Shown: positions 1 through 6,445 of the stretch, in pieces
Numbering within the stretch: position 1 is the first letter of the stretch
Layout of the letters: the number at the start of each line of letters is the position of its first letter
Assembly: GCA_964630705.1 (NCBI GenBank)
Contig: CAZVZH010000103.1
Location: 1-14,465 of the forward strand
DNA length: 14,465 nt
Direction of reading: 5' to 3'
Source of the DNA: M3007 sp964630705
GTDB lineage: Bacteria > Bacteroidota > Bacteroidia > Chitinophagales > Saprospiraceae
Notes under the pieces: generated by a model
Database searches by the model: none
The model's input: the letters and a program-made list of their open reading frames with translations, nothing else
Told to the model about the DNA's origin: nothing
Program-made: the position numbers and the translations under genes

Positions 1-719
1 AACAAGCCGCTGGCGCAGCCCCCGAAAAGGTTGTATGCCTGCACCCGAAAACCGGCTTTTTCAAAACATGGCTGCACCTGCCGGCAATTTTGGAACCGCT
101 CGGTGTACACCCCCAACATCCGATAACTCGACGGGTCGCCCAACAGTACCTTGCCCAGCAGCGGGATTACTTTTTTCAAATAAAATAAATACGGCGCAGC
201 CAAAACCGGATGGTCGGGAGCTGAAACTTCGACCATCGAAAATTTGCCGCCGGGCCGGAGCAAACGCCACACCTCTGCGGCCAGCAATTCGAGCTGTTCC
301 GCTGAAAACGTTTTCAAACCAAAGGTCGCAACCACGGCGTTCGCTTCGCCGGCCGGCAGCGAACTGCTCAGCGCATTTTCGGTGCGCAGATCAATGTCGT
401 GTACAGAAAATTGCAGTTTTCGGCGCGCCGCCAGGCGGGTCATGGCCGGACAAAAATCCACAGCCGCCAAGCGCCCACCCGGGCCAATTTTTCGCATAAC
501 ATACGGCCAGGTTTCACCCATGCCGCACATCAGATCCACCACCTGCATACCCGGCTGCAACTGAAGCGCCTGCACGCACTGCCGGCGCCAGCGCGTGGAA
601 AAGCCAAAGGAGGTCAGCCGGTTCACCCGGTCGTAACTGGCGCTCATGCGCTCAAACAAGTCTTCGACAAACGCCGGGTCGTAGATGTCCGGATTGTCGT
701 TCTTGCCGGGCCGACTCAT
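1..719 (-). CDS. UbiE/COQ5-like class I SAM-dependent methyltransferase (3' end cut by window edge)
   Basis: My reading of the minus strand gives 239 codons from an ATG at 719, open to the window edge. The protein begins MSRPGKNDNPDIYDP and looks like a UbiE/COQ5-type methyltransferase. The N-terminal LFERMSASYDRVN (21-33) matches the family's F..ia..YD..N segment. The SAM-binding loop is VVDLMCGMGE (60-69), followed by an acidic strand end VDFCPAM (87-93). FGLKTF (133-138) corresponds to FGLRN in UbiE, and the C-terminal LFGGCASG resembles the family's G..a.h.G ending. Canonical UbiE methylates demethylmenaquinone at the membrane. Here motif I is unusual (LMCGMGE rather than a D.a.GTGD form), so the substrate may differ and I give no symbol. 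The ATG overlaps the ileS stop as ATGA (716-719), which suggests translational coupling. Only the last residues are missing. Confidence 0.85.
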   Translation of the reverse strand, partial: MSRPGKNDNPDIYDPAFVEDLFERMSASYDRVNRLTSFGFSTRWRRQCVQALQLQPGMQVVDLMCGMGETWPYVMRKIGPGGRLAAVDFCPAMTRLAARRKLQFSVHDIDLRTENALSSSLPAGEANAVVATFGLKTFSAEQLELLAAEVWRLLRPGGKFSMVEVSAPDHPVLAAPYLFYLKKVIPLLGKVLLGDPSSYRMLGVYTERFQNCRQVQPCFEKAGFRVQAYNLFGGCASGL

Positions 720-3700
720 GCCACCTGTACAGCTATGCCCAATTCCAGTTCGTCGTTCAAGGCTACCTGGTCGCTATCCGGCAAAGCGTCGACCACCAAC
801 AAATCGGTCGCCAATGTTTCGCCCTTGATGTAATCGCGGAACAGCTCCACGGCCGGCAAAATGGCCGGGTGTTTTTCCAGGCTTACCACCACACGGTCGG
901 TCACGTTGAAATCTTTATCCTTTCGGATATTCTGGATGCGGTTGACCAGGTCGCGGGCCATACCCTCGGCTTCGAGCTCGGGCGTAAGGGTCACATCCAG
1001 GGCCACGGTAAGTGCGCCGTCGGAAGCCGTGGCCCAGCCGGGCAGGTCTTCGGTGGTCACGATCAGGTCGTCGGGCGTGATGGTATACGTCGTGCCGTTG
1101 ACGGTCAGTTCCAGGGCGCCGGCTTGCTCGAGGGCGCCGATACGGTCGTTGTCGAAAGCGGCAATTTGAGCGGCCATCTCTTTCATGTCTTTGCCAAGCC
1201 GTGCGCCGAGGGATTTGCCTGTGGCGTCTTTAGCGCCAAAATTGGCTTTGGCAGCTTTTTTCAGCAGGCCGGAAGCATCGGTGACGTACTCCAGTTCCTT
1301 GACGTTGATTTCGCTGAGGATGAGGTTTTTCACCCCGTCGACTTCGGCCATAAAACGTTCGTCGAGCACCGGCAGCAGCATTTTTTGCAGGGGCAGGCGC
1401 ACGCGCAGTTGGTCTTTTTTCCGGATGCTGAGCGCCAGCGAACAGATGCGCTGGGCGTAGTCCATGCGCTTTTCGAGCGCCGCATCCACCTTGGCGGCGT
1501 CCGGTTGAACGAGGTCGGTCAGGTGTACCGATTCGTGCCGGAGCGGCGTGTTTTTGGCTTTCGCCGATTCGCGGATGGGCGCGGTGAGGTTGCGGTAGAG
1601 CCAGTCGGCGAAAAAAGGTGCGACGGGGGCGGCGAGTTGTCCGACTACCATGAGGCATTCGAACAAGGTTTGGTAAGCGGCAATTTTGTCGGTTCCCAAC
1701 CCCACCCCTGGCCCCTCCCCAACAGGGAGGGGGGAGCCTTTCCAAAACCGGCGGCGGCTCAACCGCACATACCAGTTGGAGAGGTGTTCGTCGACAAAAT
1801 TTTCGATCGCGCGGCAGGCCTTGGTCGGTTCGTAATCGTCCATGGCAGCGTGGTAGTCGGCAACCAGGCTGTACAGTTTGGAAATGATCCAGCGGTCGAG
1901 TTCGGTGCGCTGGTTATAAGGCAGCACATTCATTTCGTCCATGCGGAACCCATCAATGTTGGCGTACAGCGCGAAGAAGTTGTAGGTGTTAAAAAGGGTA
2001 CCGAAAAACTTGTTCCGGCTTTCGACGATCCCGCCCTCGTCAAATTTGAGGTTCTCCCAGGGCGCGGCATTGCTGATCATGTACCAGCGGGTGGCGTCGG
2101 CGCCGTGGTCGTTGATGGTATCGAAGGGGTTGACGACGTTGCCCTTCGATTTCGACATTTTTTCGCCGTTTTTGTCCAGCACCAGGCCGTTGGAAACCAC
2201 GTTCTTGAACGCCACCGAATCGAAACACATGACTGCGATAGCGTGCAGGGTGTAGAACCAGCCGCGCGTTTGGTCGACCCCTTCCGCGATGAAATCGGCC
2301 GGGAAGTTTTGCCGCCATTTTTCCTGGTTTTCAAACGGATAGTGCCACTGCGCGTAGGGCATGGAGCCGCTGTCGAACCACACGTCGATGAGGTCCAACT
2401 CGCGGCGCATCGGTTTGCCGGAAGGAGAAACGAGGACGATTTCGTCGATGTAGGGGCGGTGGAGGTCAAACCCCACCCCCGGCCCCTCCCCAACAGGGAG
2501 GGGAGCCGTAGAGGCCTTGCCCTCTTGTTCCAGCACCGACTTTCGCTCTAATATGAATTGCCACAAGCGTTTCAGTACGGCGGGTCTATCGGATTGAACT
2601 TCTTCGTTTTTGAAGCGTATTACGGCATATCCACATGCTTTGAGGTATTCTGTTCTATATTGGTCATACTCGACTTGTACGTCGTGGATACCGCCGTCGA
2701 TTTCTACAACCAACCGGTATTCCAGACTTACGAAATCGGCAATAAAGTCTTCGATGGCATGCTGACGGCGAAATTTGATACCATTAAAACGTTTGTCGCG
2801 CAGGGCCTCCCACATCTGCTCTTCTGCCGATGTCGGATTTTTTTTGTTCGCGCGCACAAATTCTTTTAGAAATTTCCACCGTTCGGGGTCGGTTTTAAAA
2901 AAGGTATTTCCTCCATATCCGACCACAGCAGCCTGCTCTACGTCTCCCCTCCCTGTTGGGGAGGGGTTGGGGGTGGGGTCGAACGGGTTACGCTCCATCA
3001 ACCCCGCCGCAACAGCCTTGTCCACCTCCAGCCGCAATTCCTCCACCGAGCCGATGCACATTTCCTCGTTTTCATCCTCCGTGCGCCAAATGGGCAGCGG
3101 CACCCCCCAGTAGCGGGAGCGGGAGAGGTTCCAGTCTTGCAGGTTGTCGAGCCAGACGCCGAAGCGGCCGCTACCGGTGGATGCTGGTTTCCAGTTGATC
3201 GTGCGGTTGAGTTCGGCCATGCGCTCGCGGGCGGCGGAGGCGCGGACAAACCAGGAGTCGAGCGGGTAGTAAAGCACCGGTTTGTCGGTGCGCCAGCAGT
3301 GGGGGTAGGGGTGTTTGTATTTTTCGATGCGAAAGGCCTTGTTCTCGTCCTTAAGTTTGAGCGCGATCAGCAGGTCGGTCGGTTTGAAATCTTTGTCGGC
3401 TTGCACTTCGGCGGGGTAATACTCGGCTTTCACGTAGCGGCCGGCAAAATCGGCCACCTCGGGCACGAAGCGCCCCTGCTTGTCGACCAGGGGTTGGATG
3501 CGCCCTTTTTCGTCGGGCACGCCGATCATGGGCACGCCGTTTTCGCGACAGGCGCGCATGTCGTCGGCGCCGAAATACGGGGCGGTGTGCACCACGCCGG
3601 TACCGTCTTCGGTGGTTACCCAATCGCCGGGCAGCACGCGGAAACCGTCTTTTTCCAGTTCGGGCGAGCTCACGTAGGGCAACAGTTGTTCGAAATGCAG

Positions 3701-4669
3701 GCCGACCAGGTTTTTGCCCGGAAACGATTTTTCCACCCGGTAAGGAATGTTTTTATCCCCCGTTTGGTAAGCCTCAAAGGGCAATTCCGCATTTTCCGCA
3801 GGGAAATAGGCCCCCAGGCGTTCCTTGGCCAACACCAGACTGATCGGCGCGCCGGTGTACGGACTGAAGCTGCGTACTTTGACGTATTCGATGCCCGGGC
3901 CGACAGTGAGCGCCACGTTGCTGGGCAGCGTCCAGGGCGTGGTTGTCCAGGCGAGGATACGCACGTCTTCGTCGGGGTTGTCGAAGAGGAAAGCCGCGGC
4001 GGGCTCCTGCCGCACTTTGAACATAGCCACCACGGAAATATCCGTCACGTCGCGGTAGCAGCCGGGCATGTTGAGTTCGTGGGTACTCAGGCCGGTGCCG
4101 GCGGCCGGGCTGTAGGGCTGGATGGTGAAGCCTTTGTACAGGAACGACGCGCCGTCTTCCGTTTTTTTGTCGTACAAACGCCGGAGCAGCCACCAGCACG
4201 ACTCGATGTAGTCGTTTTCAAACGTGATGTAGGGATGGTCGAGGTCGACCCAGTAGCCCATTTGGCGGGTGATGTCGTCCCAGCGGTCTTTGTAGCGCAT
4301 AACCGTGGCGCGACAGGCCTGGTTGTACTCTTCCACCGTGATCTTTTTCCCAATATCCTCCTTGGTGATGCCGAGTTCTTTTTCTACCTGGAGTTCGATG
4401 GGCAGGCCGTGGGTATCCCAGCCGCCTTTGCGCTCCACGCGGTGCCCTTTGAGGGTTTGGTAGCGGCAAAAAATATCTTTCACCGTGCGCGCCATCACGT
4501 GGTGGATGCCCGGCTGGCCATTGGCTGAAGGCGGGCCTTCGTAAAAAACAAAGGCATTTTCGGCGGAACGCTGCTCGACGGATTTTTGGAAAATCTGCTC
4601 GTCTTCCCAGAATTGCAGGATTTCGGCGTCGATGGCGGGGAGGTTGAGGTGTTTGAATTCTCGGTACAT
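716..4669 (-). CDS. ileS: Isoleucyl-tRNA synthetase with an internal DUF559 nuclease domain
   Basis: Charges tRNA-Ile with isoleucine in the cytoplasm. The class I signatures are present: PGIHH (53-57, the HIGH motif) and KMSKS (837-841). DLIDVWFDSGSMPYAQ (759-774) and GVDQTRGWFYTLHA (797-810) are typical of IleS. The CP1 editing region lies before them and the anticodon-binding region after (NWYVRLSRRRFWKG). The protein has 1317 residues, about 180 more than the roughly 1100-1170 I know for Bacteroidota IleS. The excess is two in-frame insertions: residues 564-733 (a DUF559 nuclease domain between inverted 33-bp repeats) and 980-990 (one solo repeat). Both sit in loops: the first between MERNPF and DLHRPY, the second between RRRFWKG and the DKIAAYQ helix. 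All core motifs are intact, so the enzyme is probably active. Start: the ATG at 4669 gives MYREFKHLNLP, a normal N-terminus for the family. The stop overlaps the next start (ATGA). Confidence 0.97.
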   Translation of the reverse strand: MYREFKHLNLPAIDAEILQFWEDEQIFQKSVEQRSAENAFVFYEGPPSANGQPGIHHVMARTVKDIFCRYQTLKGHRVERKGGWDTHGLPIELQVEKELGITKEDIGKKITVEEYNQACRATVMRYKDRWDDITRQMGYWVDLDHPYITFENDYIESCWWLLRRLYDKKTEDGASFLYKGFTIQPYSPAAGTGLSTHELNMPGCYRDVTDISVVAMFKVRQEPAAAFLFDNPDEDVRILAWTTTPWTLPSNVALTVGPGIEYVKVRSFSPYTGAPISLVLAKERLGAYFPAENAELPFEAYQTGDKNIPYRVEKSFPGKNLVGLHFEQLLPYVSSPELEKDGFRVLPGDWVTTEDGTGVVHTAPYFGADDMRACRENGVPMIGVPDEKGRIQPLVDKQGRFVPEVADFAGRYVKAEYYPAEVQADKDFKPTDLLIALKLKDENKAFRIEKYKHPYPHCWRTDKPVLYYPLDSWFVRASAARERMAELNRTINWKPASTGSGRFGVWLDNLQDWNLSRSRYWGVPLPIWRTEDENEEMCIGSVEELRLEVDKAVAAGLMERNPFDPTPNPSPTGRGDVEQAAVVGYGGNTFFKTDPERWKFLKEFVRANKKNPTSAEEQMWEALRDKRFNGIKFRRQHAIEDFIADFVSLEYRLVVEIDGGIHDVQVEYDQYRTEYLKACGYAVIRFKNEEVQSDRPAVLKRLWQFILERKSVLEQEGKASTAPLPVGEGPGVGFDLHRPYIDEIVLVSPSGKPMRRELDLIDVWFDSGSMPYAQWHYPFENQEKWRQNFPADFIAEGVDQTRGWFYTLHAIAVMCFDSVAFKNVVSNGLVLDKNGEKMSKSKGNVVNPFDTINDHGADATRWYMISNAAPWENLKFDEGGIVESRNKFFGTLFNTYNFFALYANIDGFRMDEMNVLPYNQRTELDRWIISKLYSLVADYHAAMDDYEPTKACRAIENFVDEHLSNWYVRLSRRRFWKGSPLPVGEGPGVGLGTDKIAAYQTLFECLMVVGQLAAPVAPFFADWLYRNLTAPIRESAKAKNTPLRHESVHLTDLVQPDAAKVDAALEKRMDYAQRICSLALSIRKKDQLRVRLPLQKMLLPVLDERFMAEVDGVKNLILSEINVKELEYVTDASGLLKKAAKANFGAKDATGKSLGARLGKDMKEMAAQIAAFDNDRIGALEQAGALELTVNGTTYTITPDDLIVTTEDLPGWATASDGALTVALDVTLTPELEAEGMARDLVNRIQNIRKDKDFNVTDRVVVSLEKHPAILPAVELFRDYIKGETLATDLLVVDALPDSDQVALNDELELGIAVQVA
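1700..1732 (+). repeat. 33-bp palindromic repeat, solo copy R3 inside ileS
   Basis: Same repeat and orientation as 2471-2503, with one mismatch and no nuclease next to it. It adds about 11 residues (PLPVGEGPGVG, around 980-990) after RRRFWKG in the anticodon-binding half of IleS, keeping the frame. The hairpin arms are 1712-1719 and 1725-1732 around loop CAACA. Confidence 0.9.
2471..2503 (+). repeat. 33-bp palindromic repeat, copy R2 (left end of the DUF559 element)
   Basis: A C-rich outer tail (2471-2482) is followed by a perfect hairpin: CCCCTCCC (2483-2490), loop CAACA, GGGAGGGG (2496-2503). On the ileS strand it encodes APLPVGEGPGVG. It matches the reverse complement of the copy at 2946-2978 at 31 of 33 positions and the copy at 1700-1732 at 32 of 33. 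Confidence 0.9.
2946..2978 (-). repeat. 33-bp palindromic repeat, copy R1 (right end of the DUF559 element, inverted)
   Basis: Inverted copy of the repeat at 2471-2503, with the hairpin inward (2946-2966) and the G-rich tail outward (2967-2978). On the ileS strand it encodes DPTPNPSPTGRG (residues 564-575). The only differences from its partner are two adjacent bases in the tail (AA against GG). Confidence 0.9.
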
Positions 4670-4692
4670 GGTGGATCAATTAAAAACGGGCG

Positions 4693-4723
4693 CAAAAATA
4701 CCACAAATAAAAACCCCGGCAAG
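4693..4723 (-). promoter_or_regulatory. Candidate Bacteroidota-type promoter of ileS
   Basis: On the minus strand TATTTTTG (4700-4693) fits the Bacteroidota -7 consensus TAnnTTTG. CTTG (4723-4720), a near match to the -33 TTTG, lies 19 bases upstream. The predicted transcript would start about 18 bases before the ileS ATG. The -33 element overlaps the preceding terminator stem. Motif match only. Confidence 0.45.
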
Positions 4724-4745
4724 TTTTGCACACTTGCCGGGGTTT
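4711..4745 (-). terminator. Rho-independent terminator after the bshA-to-Uma2 cluster
   Basis: A perfect 13-bp inverted repeat (4711-4723 with 4733-4745, core CCCCGGCAAG / CTTGCCGGGG) around a 9-base loop. On the minus strand it is followed by a T-rich run (TTTTTATTT). It lies 110 bases after the Uma2 stop and just before ileS, so it should separate the two transcription units. Confidence 0.8.
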
Positions 4746-4854
4746 CTGTTTCCAAAACAGCCATCCGCGCGTCAGGTGTGCCCACCGGTGCGAATAATAA
4801 TGCTGCTGGAAATGGTTTGTGAAAAAAGCATGGCGTAAAGGTAAACAGAAAATT

Positions 4855-5460
4855 TTAAGCGAAAAGTTCTCCAGCGCTGATTTTAAACCCGGGCAAAACC
4901 GCCTCCGCGCTGCATTCCCGCTCGTTTTTGCAAATGACCACTTCTACTGGCGAACTGTAGGCATATACTGTTTTTACCTGCGGAACGACCAGCCAAACCA
5001 CCCGGGCGCCGGCATTGAAATATTCTTCCATCTTGGCCAGCACCTTGGGGTGCGGGTCGTTGTCGGAAATAAATTCGATGATAAACTCCGGCACCGTAGG
5101 CACCACCCCTCGCGCCGCCTCCGCAATTTGTTTTTCGGTATAGTACGCCATGTCGGGTATGCGCAGCTGGCGGGAGGAGGTCATGGTTTGGGGTTCGGTA
5201 AAAATATTGCCACGGCCCGGTAGAGCAGGTTTTAATGATTGAAATAAATCATCCAAACGCTCTACAATGTACAGGTTTTGAAAAGTTATCATTTTCGGCG
5301 ATTTTTCAGCTATACCATCATTCCATTCATATTTGTAGCCGTCTTCGGGTTGCTGCCACTCCAGAAACTCCTCCAGCGTGTCGAAGCGGAGCGGCTCCTC
5401 CCCGGGCTGCTGACCGGCGGCGAGTTGTTCTTCAATTTTGCGAATCGTAGCGGCTTCCAT
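4855..5460 (-). CDS. Uma2-family (DUF820) restriction-endonuclease-fold protein
   Basis: A 201-residue protein of the Uma2/DUF820 family, which has a PD-(D/E)XK nuclease fold and is often present in many copies in Bacteroidota and cyanobacteria; the physiological role is unknown. Visible motifs: KYEWNDGIAE (43-52, the Y-E-x(3)-G element), RIPDMAYY (100-107, the PD of the active site), PEFIIEFISDND (124-135, the E..S strand) and KVLAKMEEYFNAGARVVWLV (139-158, the lysine helix followed by the W-L-V strand). The probable catalytic set D103, E129 and K143 is present, so the fold looks intact. It is the last gene of the cluster, 27 bases after the flavin reductase, with a strong terminator downstream. 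Its link to the metabolic genes upstream may be only positional. The ATG at 5460 gives MEAATIRKIEEQL. Confidence 0.88.
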   Translation of the reverse strand: MEAATIRKIEEQLAAGQQPGEEPLRFDTLEEFLEWQQPEDGYKYEWNDGIAEKSPKMITFQNLYIVERLDDLFQSLKPALPGRGNIFTEPQTMTSSRQLRIPDMAYYTEKQIAEAARGVVPTVPEFIIEFISDNDPHPKVLAKMEEYFNAGARVVWLVVPQVKTVYAYSSPVEVVICKNERECSAEAVLPGFKISAGELFA

Positions 5461-5487
5461 AAGCGATCATTTATTGGCAAATCAAAT

Positions 5488-6018
5488 TTACGCCTTTTCC
5501 GACAGATTTTTCACCAACTGGTCCAGGGCCAGTAAAGCTGGTTCCGCAATCCTTTCCTGCTCCAGCCAAGTATGCCTGCTGCCCAGGTAGCGCATGCCCA
5601 GGTAGTCGGCGCTTTCGCGAAAGGGCATGTCGAAGCCGGCCGCCAGATCGTCGTCGCCACTGCAGCTGACCACCGCCATGGCCTTGCCCCGGAGGCGGCG
5701 CCCGAGGTCTTTGCGGATTTTCAGCAGGTCGCTGATGCGGTCGAAAAAGGTTTTCATCACGGCGCTCATGGTGTACCAATACACCGGCGTGGCAAAAATG
5801 AAGGTGGCGTAGCGTTCCGTCAGCTGTTCCATCAAGGGGAGAAAATCATCGCCCTGGTTTTTGAAATCGTAGTCGAAATAGCCGATGGCGTAATCGTTAA
5901 GGTCGATCACCGGGCAGCCAAGCTTTTGGGCGAGCGCGTCGACCACCTTTCGGGTATGGCCGTCGCTCCGCGAGCTGCCGAGAATGATGACGATTTCGTT
6001 GTTGGACAGTTCAGTCAA
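5488..6018 (-). CDS. Flavodoxin-fold NAD(P)H-dependent FMN reductase / oxidoreductase
   Basis: A 176-residue cytoplasmic flavoprotein of the NADPH-dependent FMN reductase / flavodoxin-like family. The FMN phosphate-binding loop is GSSRSDGHT (14-22), directly after the first strand IVIIL. The second signature TPVYWYTMSAVMKTFFDR (77-94) is the conserved flavin-contacting turn and helix of this family. VVSCSGDDD (116-124) is the third flavin-side strand. The length is normal for a single-domain member, and the physiological electron acceptor cannot be read from sequence. It lies 10 bases after the DUF2177 gene and 27 bases before the Uma2 gene, so all three are probably on one transcript. A redox role next to bacillithiol synthesis would be sensible but is inference. 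The ATG at 6018 fits the usual N-terminus. Confidence 0.88.
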   Translation of the reverse strand: MTELSNNEIVIILGSSRSDGHTRKVVDALAQKLGCPVIDLNDYAIGYFDYDFKNQGDDFLPLMEQLTERYATFIFATPVYWYTMSAVMKTFFDRISDLLKIRKDLGRRLRGKAMAVVSCSGDDDLAAGFDMPFRESADYLGMRYLGSRHTWLEQERIAEPALLALDQLVKNLSEKA

Positions 6019-6028
6019 GGTTTCAATT

Positions 6029-6424
6029 TTAAAAAAGCGAAAAGTGCCGCCCGAGGGTCCAGCTGGCCCAGCACACCAGGCCGCCAGCGAAAACGCCCCA
6101 GGCCAAATCGACCGCTACCAGGGCCCAGGGCCAATTGGCCAGCAGCGCCCGGTTGACCAGTTCGTAGGTCGCGTAAGCCACCAGGCCGAAAAATGCGCCG
6201 TTAGCCAAGGCACGTATGCCGCTTGCAGCCGGCCAAACGCAGAAGTATAACAAGCCGGCGCTGAAAATCAAGTAGAACAACACGCCGGCCATCCAATCGG
6301 GCCGGTCGGCGAGGTGCGGCCCCACTTGTTTTTGAATGAATGCCCGGGCTAAAATATTGATGAACGCCAAGTCGAGCAAGACGTACAAAGTGAGGGTGAT
6401 CAACAGATGCAACAAGATGCGCAT
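6029..6424 (-). CDS. DUF2177 family integral membrane protein
   Basis: A 131-residue protein with four predicted transmembrane helices (about 4-24, 46-66, 74-92 and 102-122). The overall pattern is that of DUF2177: an N-terminal YVLLDLAFINI segment with an acidic residue in the first helix, FIQKQVGPHLADRPDW between helices 1 and 2, then LFYLIFSAGLLYF, FFGLVAYATYELVN and the WPWALVAVDLAWG motif in the last part. It should sit in the inner membrane with very short loops. The function of the family is unknown. It begins 21 bases after the HemC-like stop and ends 10 bases before the flavin reductase start, so it belongs to the same cluster. Confidence 0.87.
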   Translation of the reverse strand: MRILLHLLITLTLYVLLDLAFINILARAFIQKQVGPHLADRPDWMAGVLFYLIFSAGLLYFCVWPAASGIRALANGAFFGLVAYATYELVNRALLANWPWALVAVDLAWGVFAGGLVCWASWTLGRHFSLF

Positions 6425-6445
6425 ATTCGTAAAAATAGATTTTTC

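Larger units (their letters stand above)
2471..2978 (-). mobile_element. Candidate in-frame mobile element: DUF559 nuclease between inverted palindromic repeats
   Basis: A 508-bp segment inside ileS, bounded by inverted 33-bp repeats (2471-2503 and 2946-2978). It encodes IleS residues 564-733. The central part is a DUF559 (PD-(D/E)XK-type) domain: AEEQMWEALRDKRFNGIKFR (615-634), DFIADF with candidate metal-binding D645, VVEIDGGIH with E656 and D658, and the C-terminal GYAVIRFKNEEV (680-691). These residues are the ones expected in an active nuclease of the family. By hand count the interior (2581-2760) is about 44% GC, against about 62% at 2341-2400, which points to foreign origin. Imperfect 5-bp direct repeats flank it on the plus strand (TCAAA / TCGAA). 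No intein splicing residues are seen at the edges, so the domain probably stays in the mature protein. No ATG starts the nuclease itself; a GTG at 2857 (V605) is the only internal start I noted. Mobility is inferred. Confidence 0.75.

Noticed and set aside
2471..2978. Intein or group I/II intron in ileS
   Set aside because: There is no Cys/Ser/Thr start, no HN-C/S/T end and no intein blocks, and 508 bp with an in-frame domain and simple inverted repeats does not fit a self-splicing intron.
869..4528. Long open frames on the plus strand opposite ileS (869-2551 and 3137-4528)
   Set aside because: They are antisense shadows of a GC-rich gene: low-complexity Val/Gly/His/Phe-rich translations with no recognisable motif, while the other strand encodes a clear IleS.
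4670..4854. T-box or other riboswitch in front of ileS
   Set aside because: Only 41 bases lie between the terminator stem and the ATG, and no T-box or specifier-like structure is seen; T-boxes are not expected in Bacteroidota.
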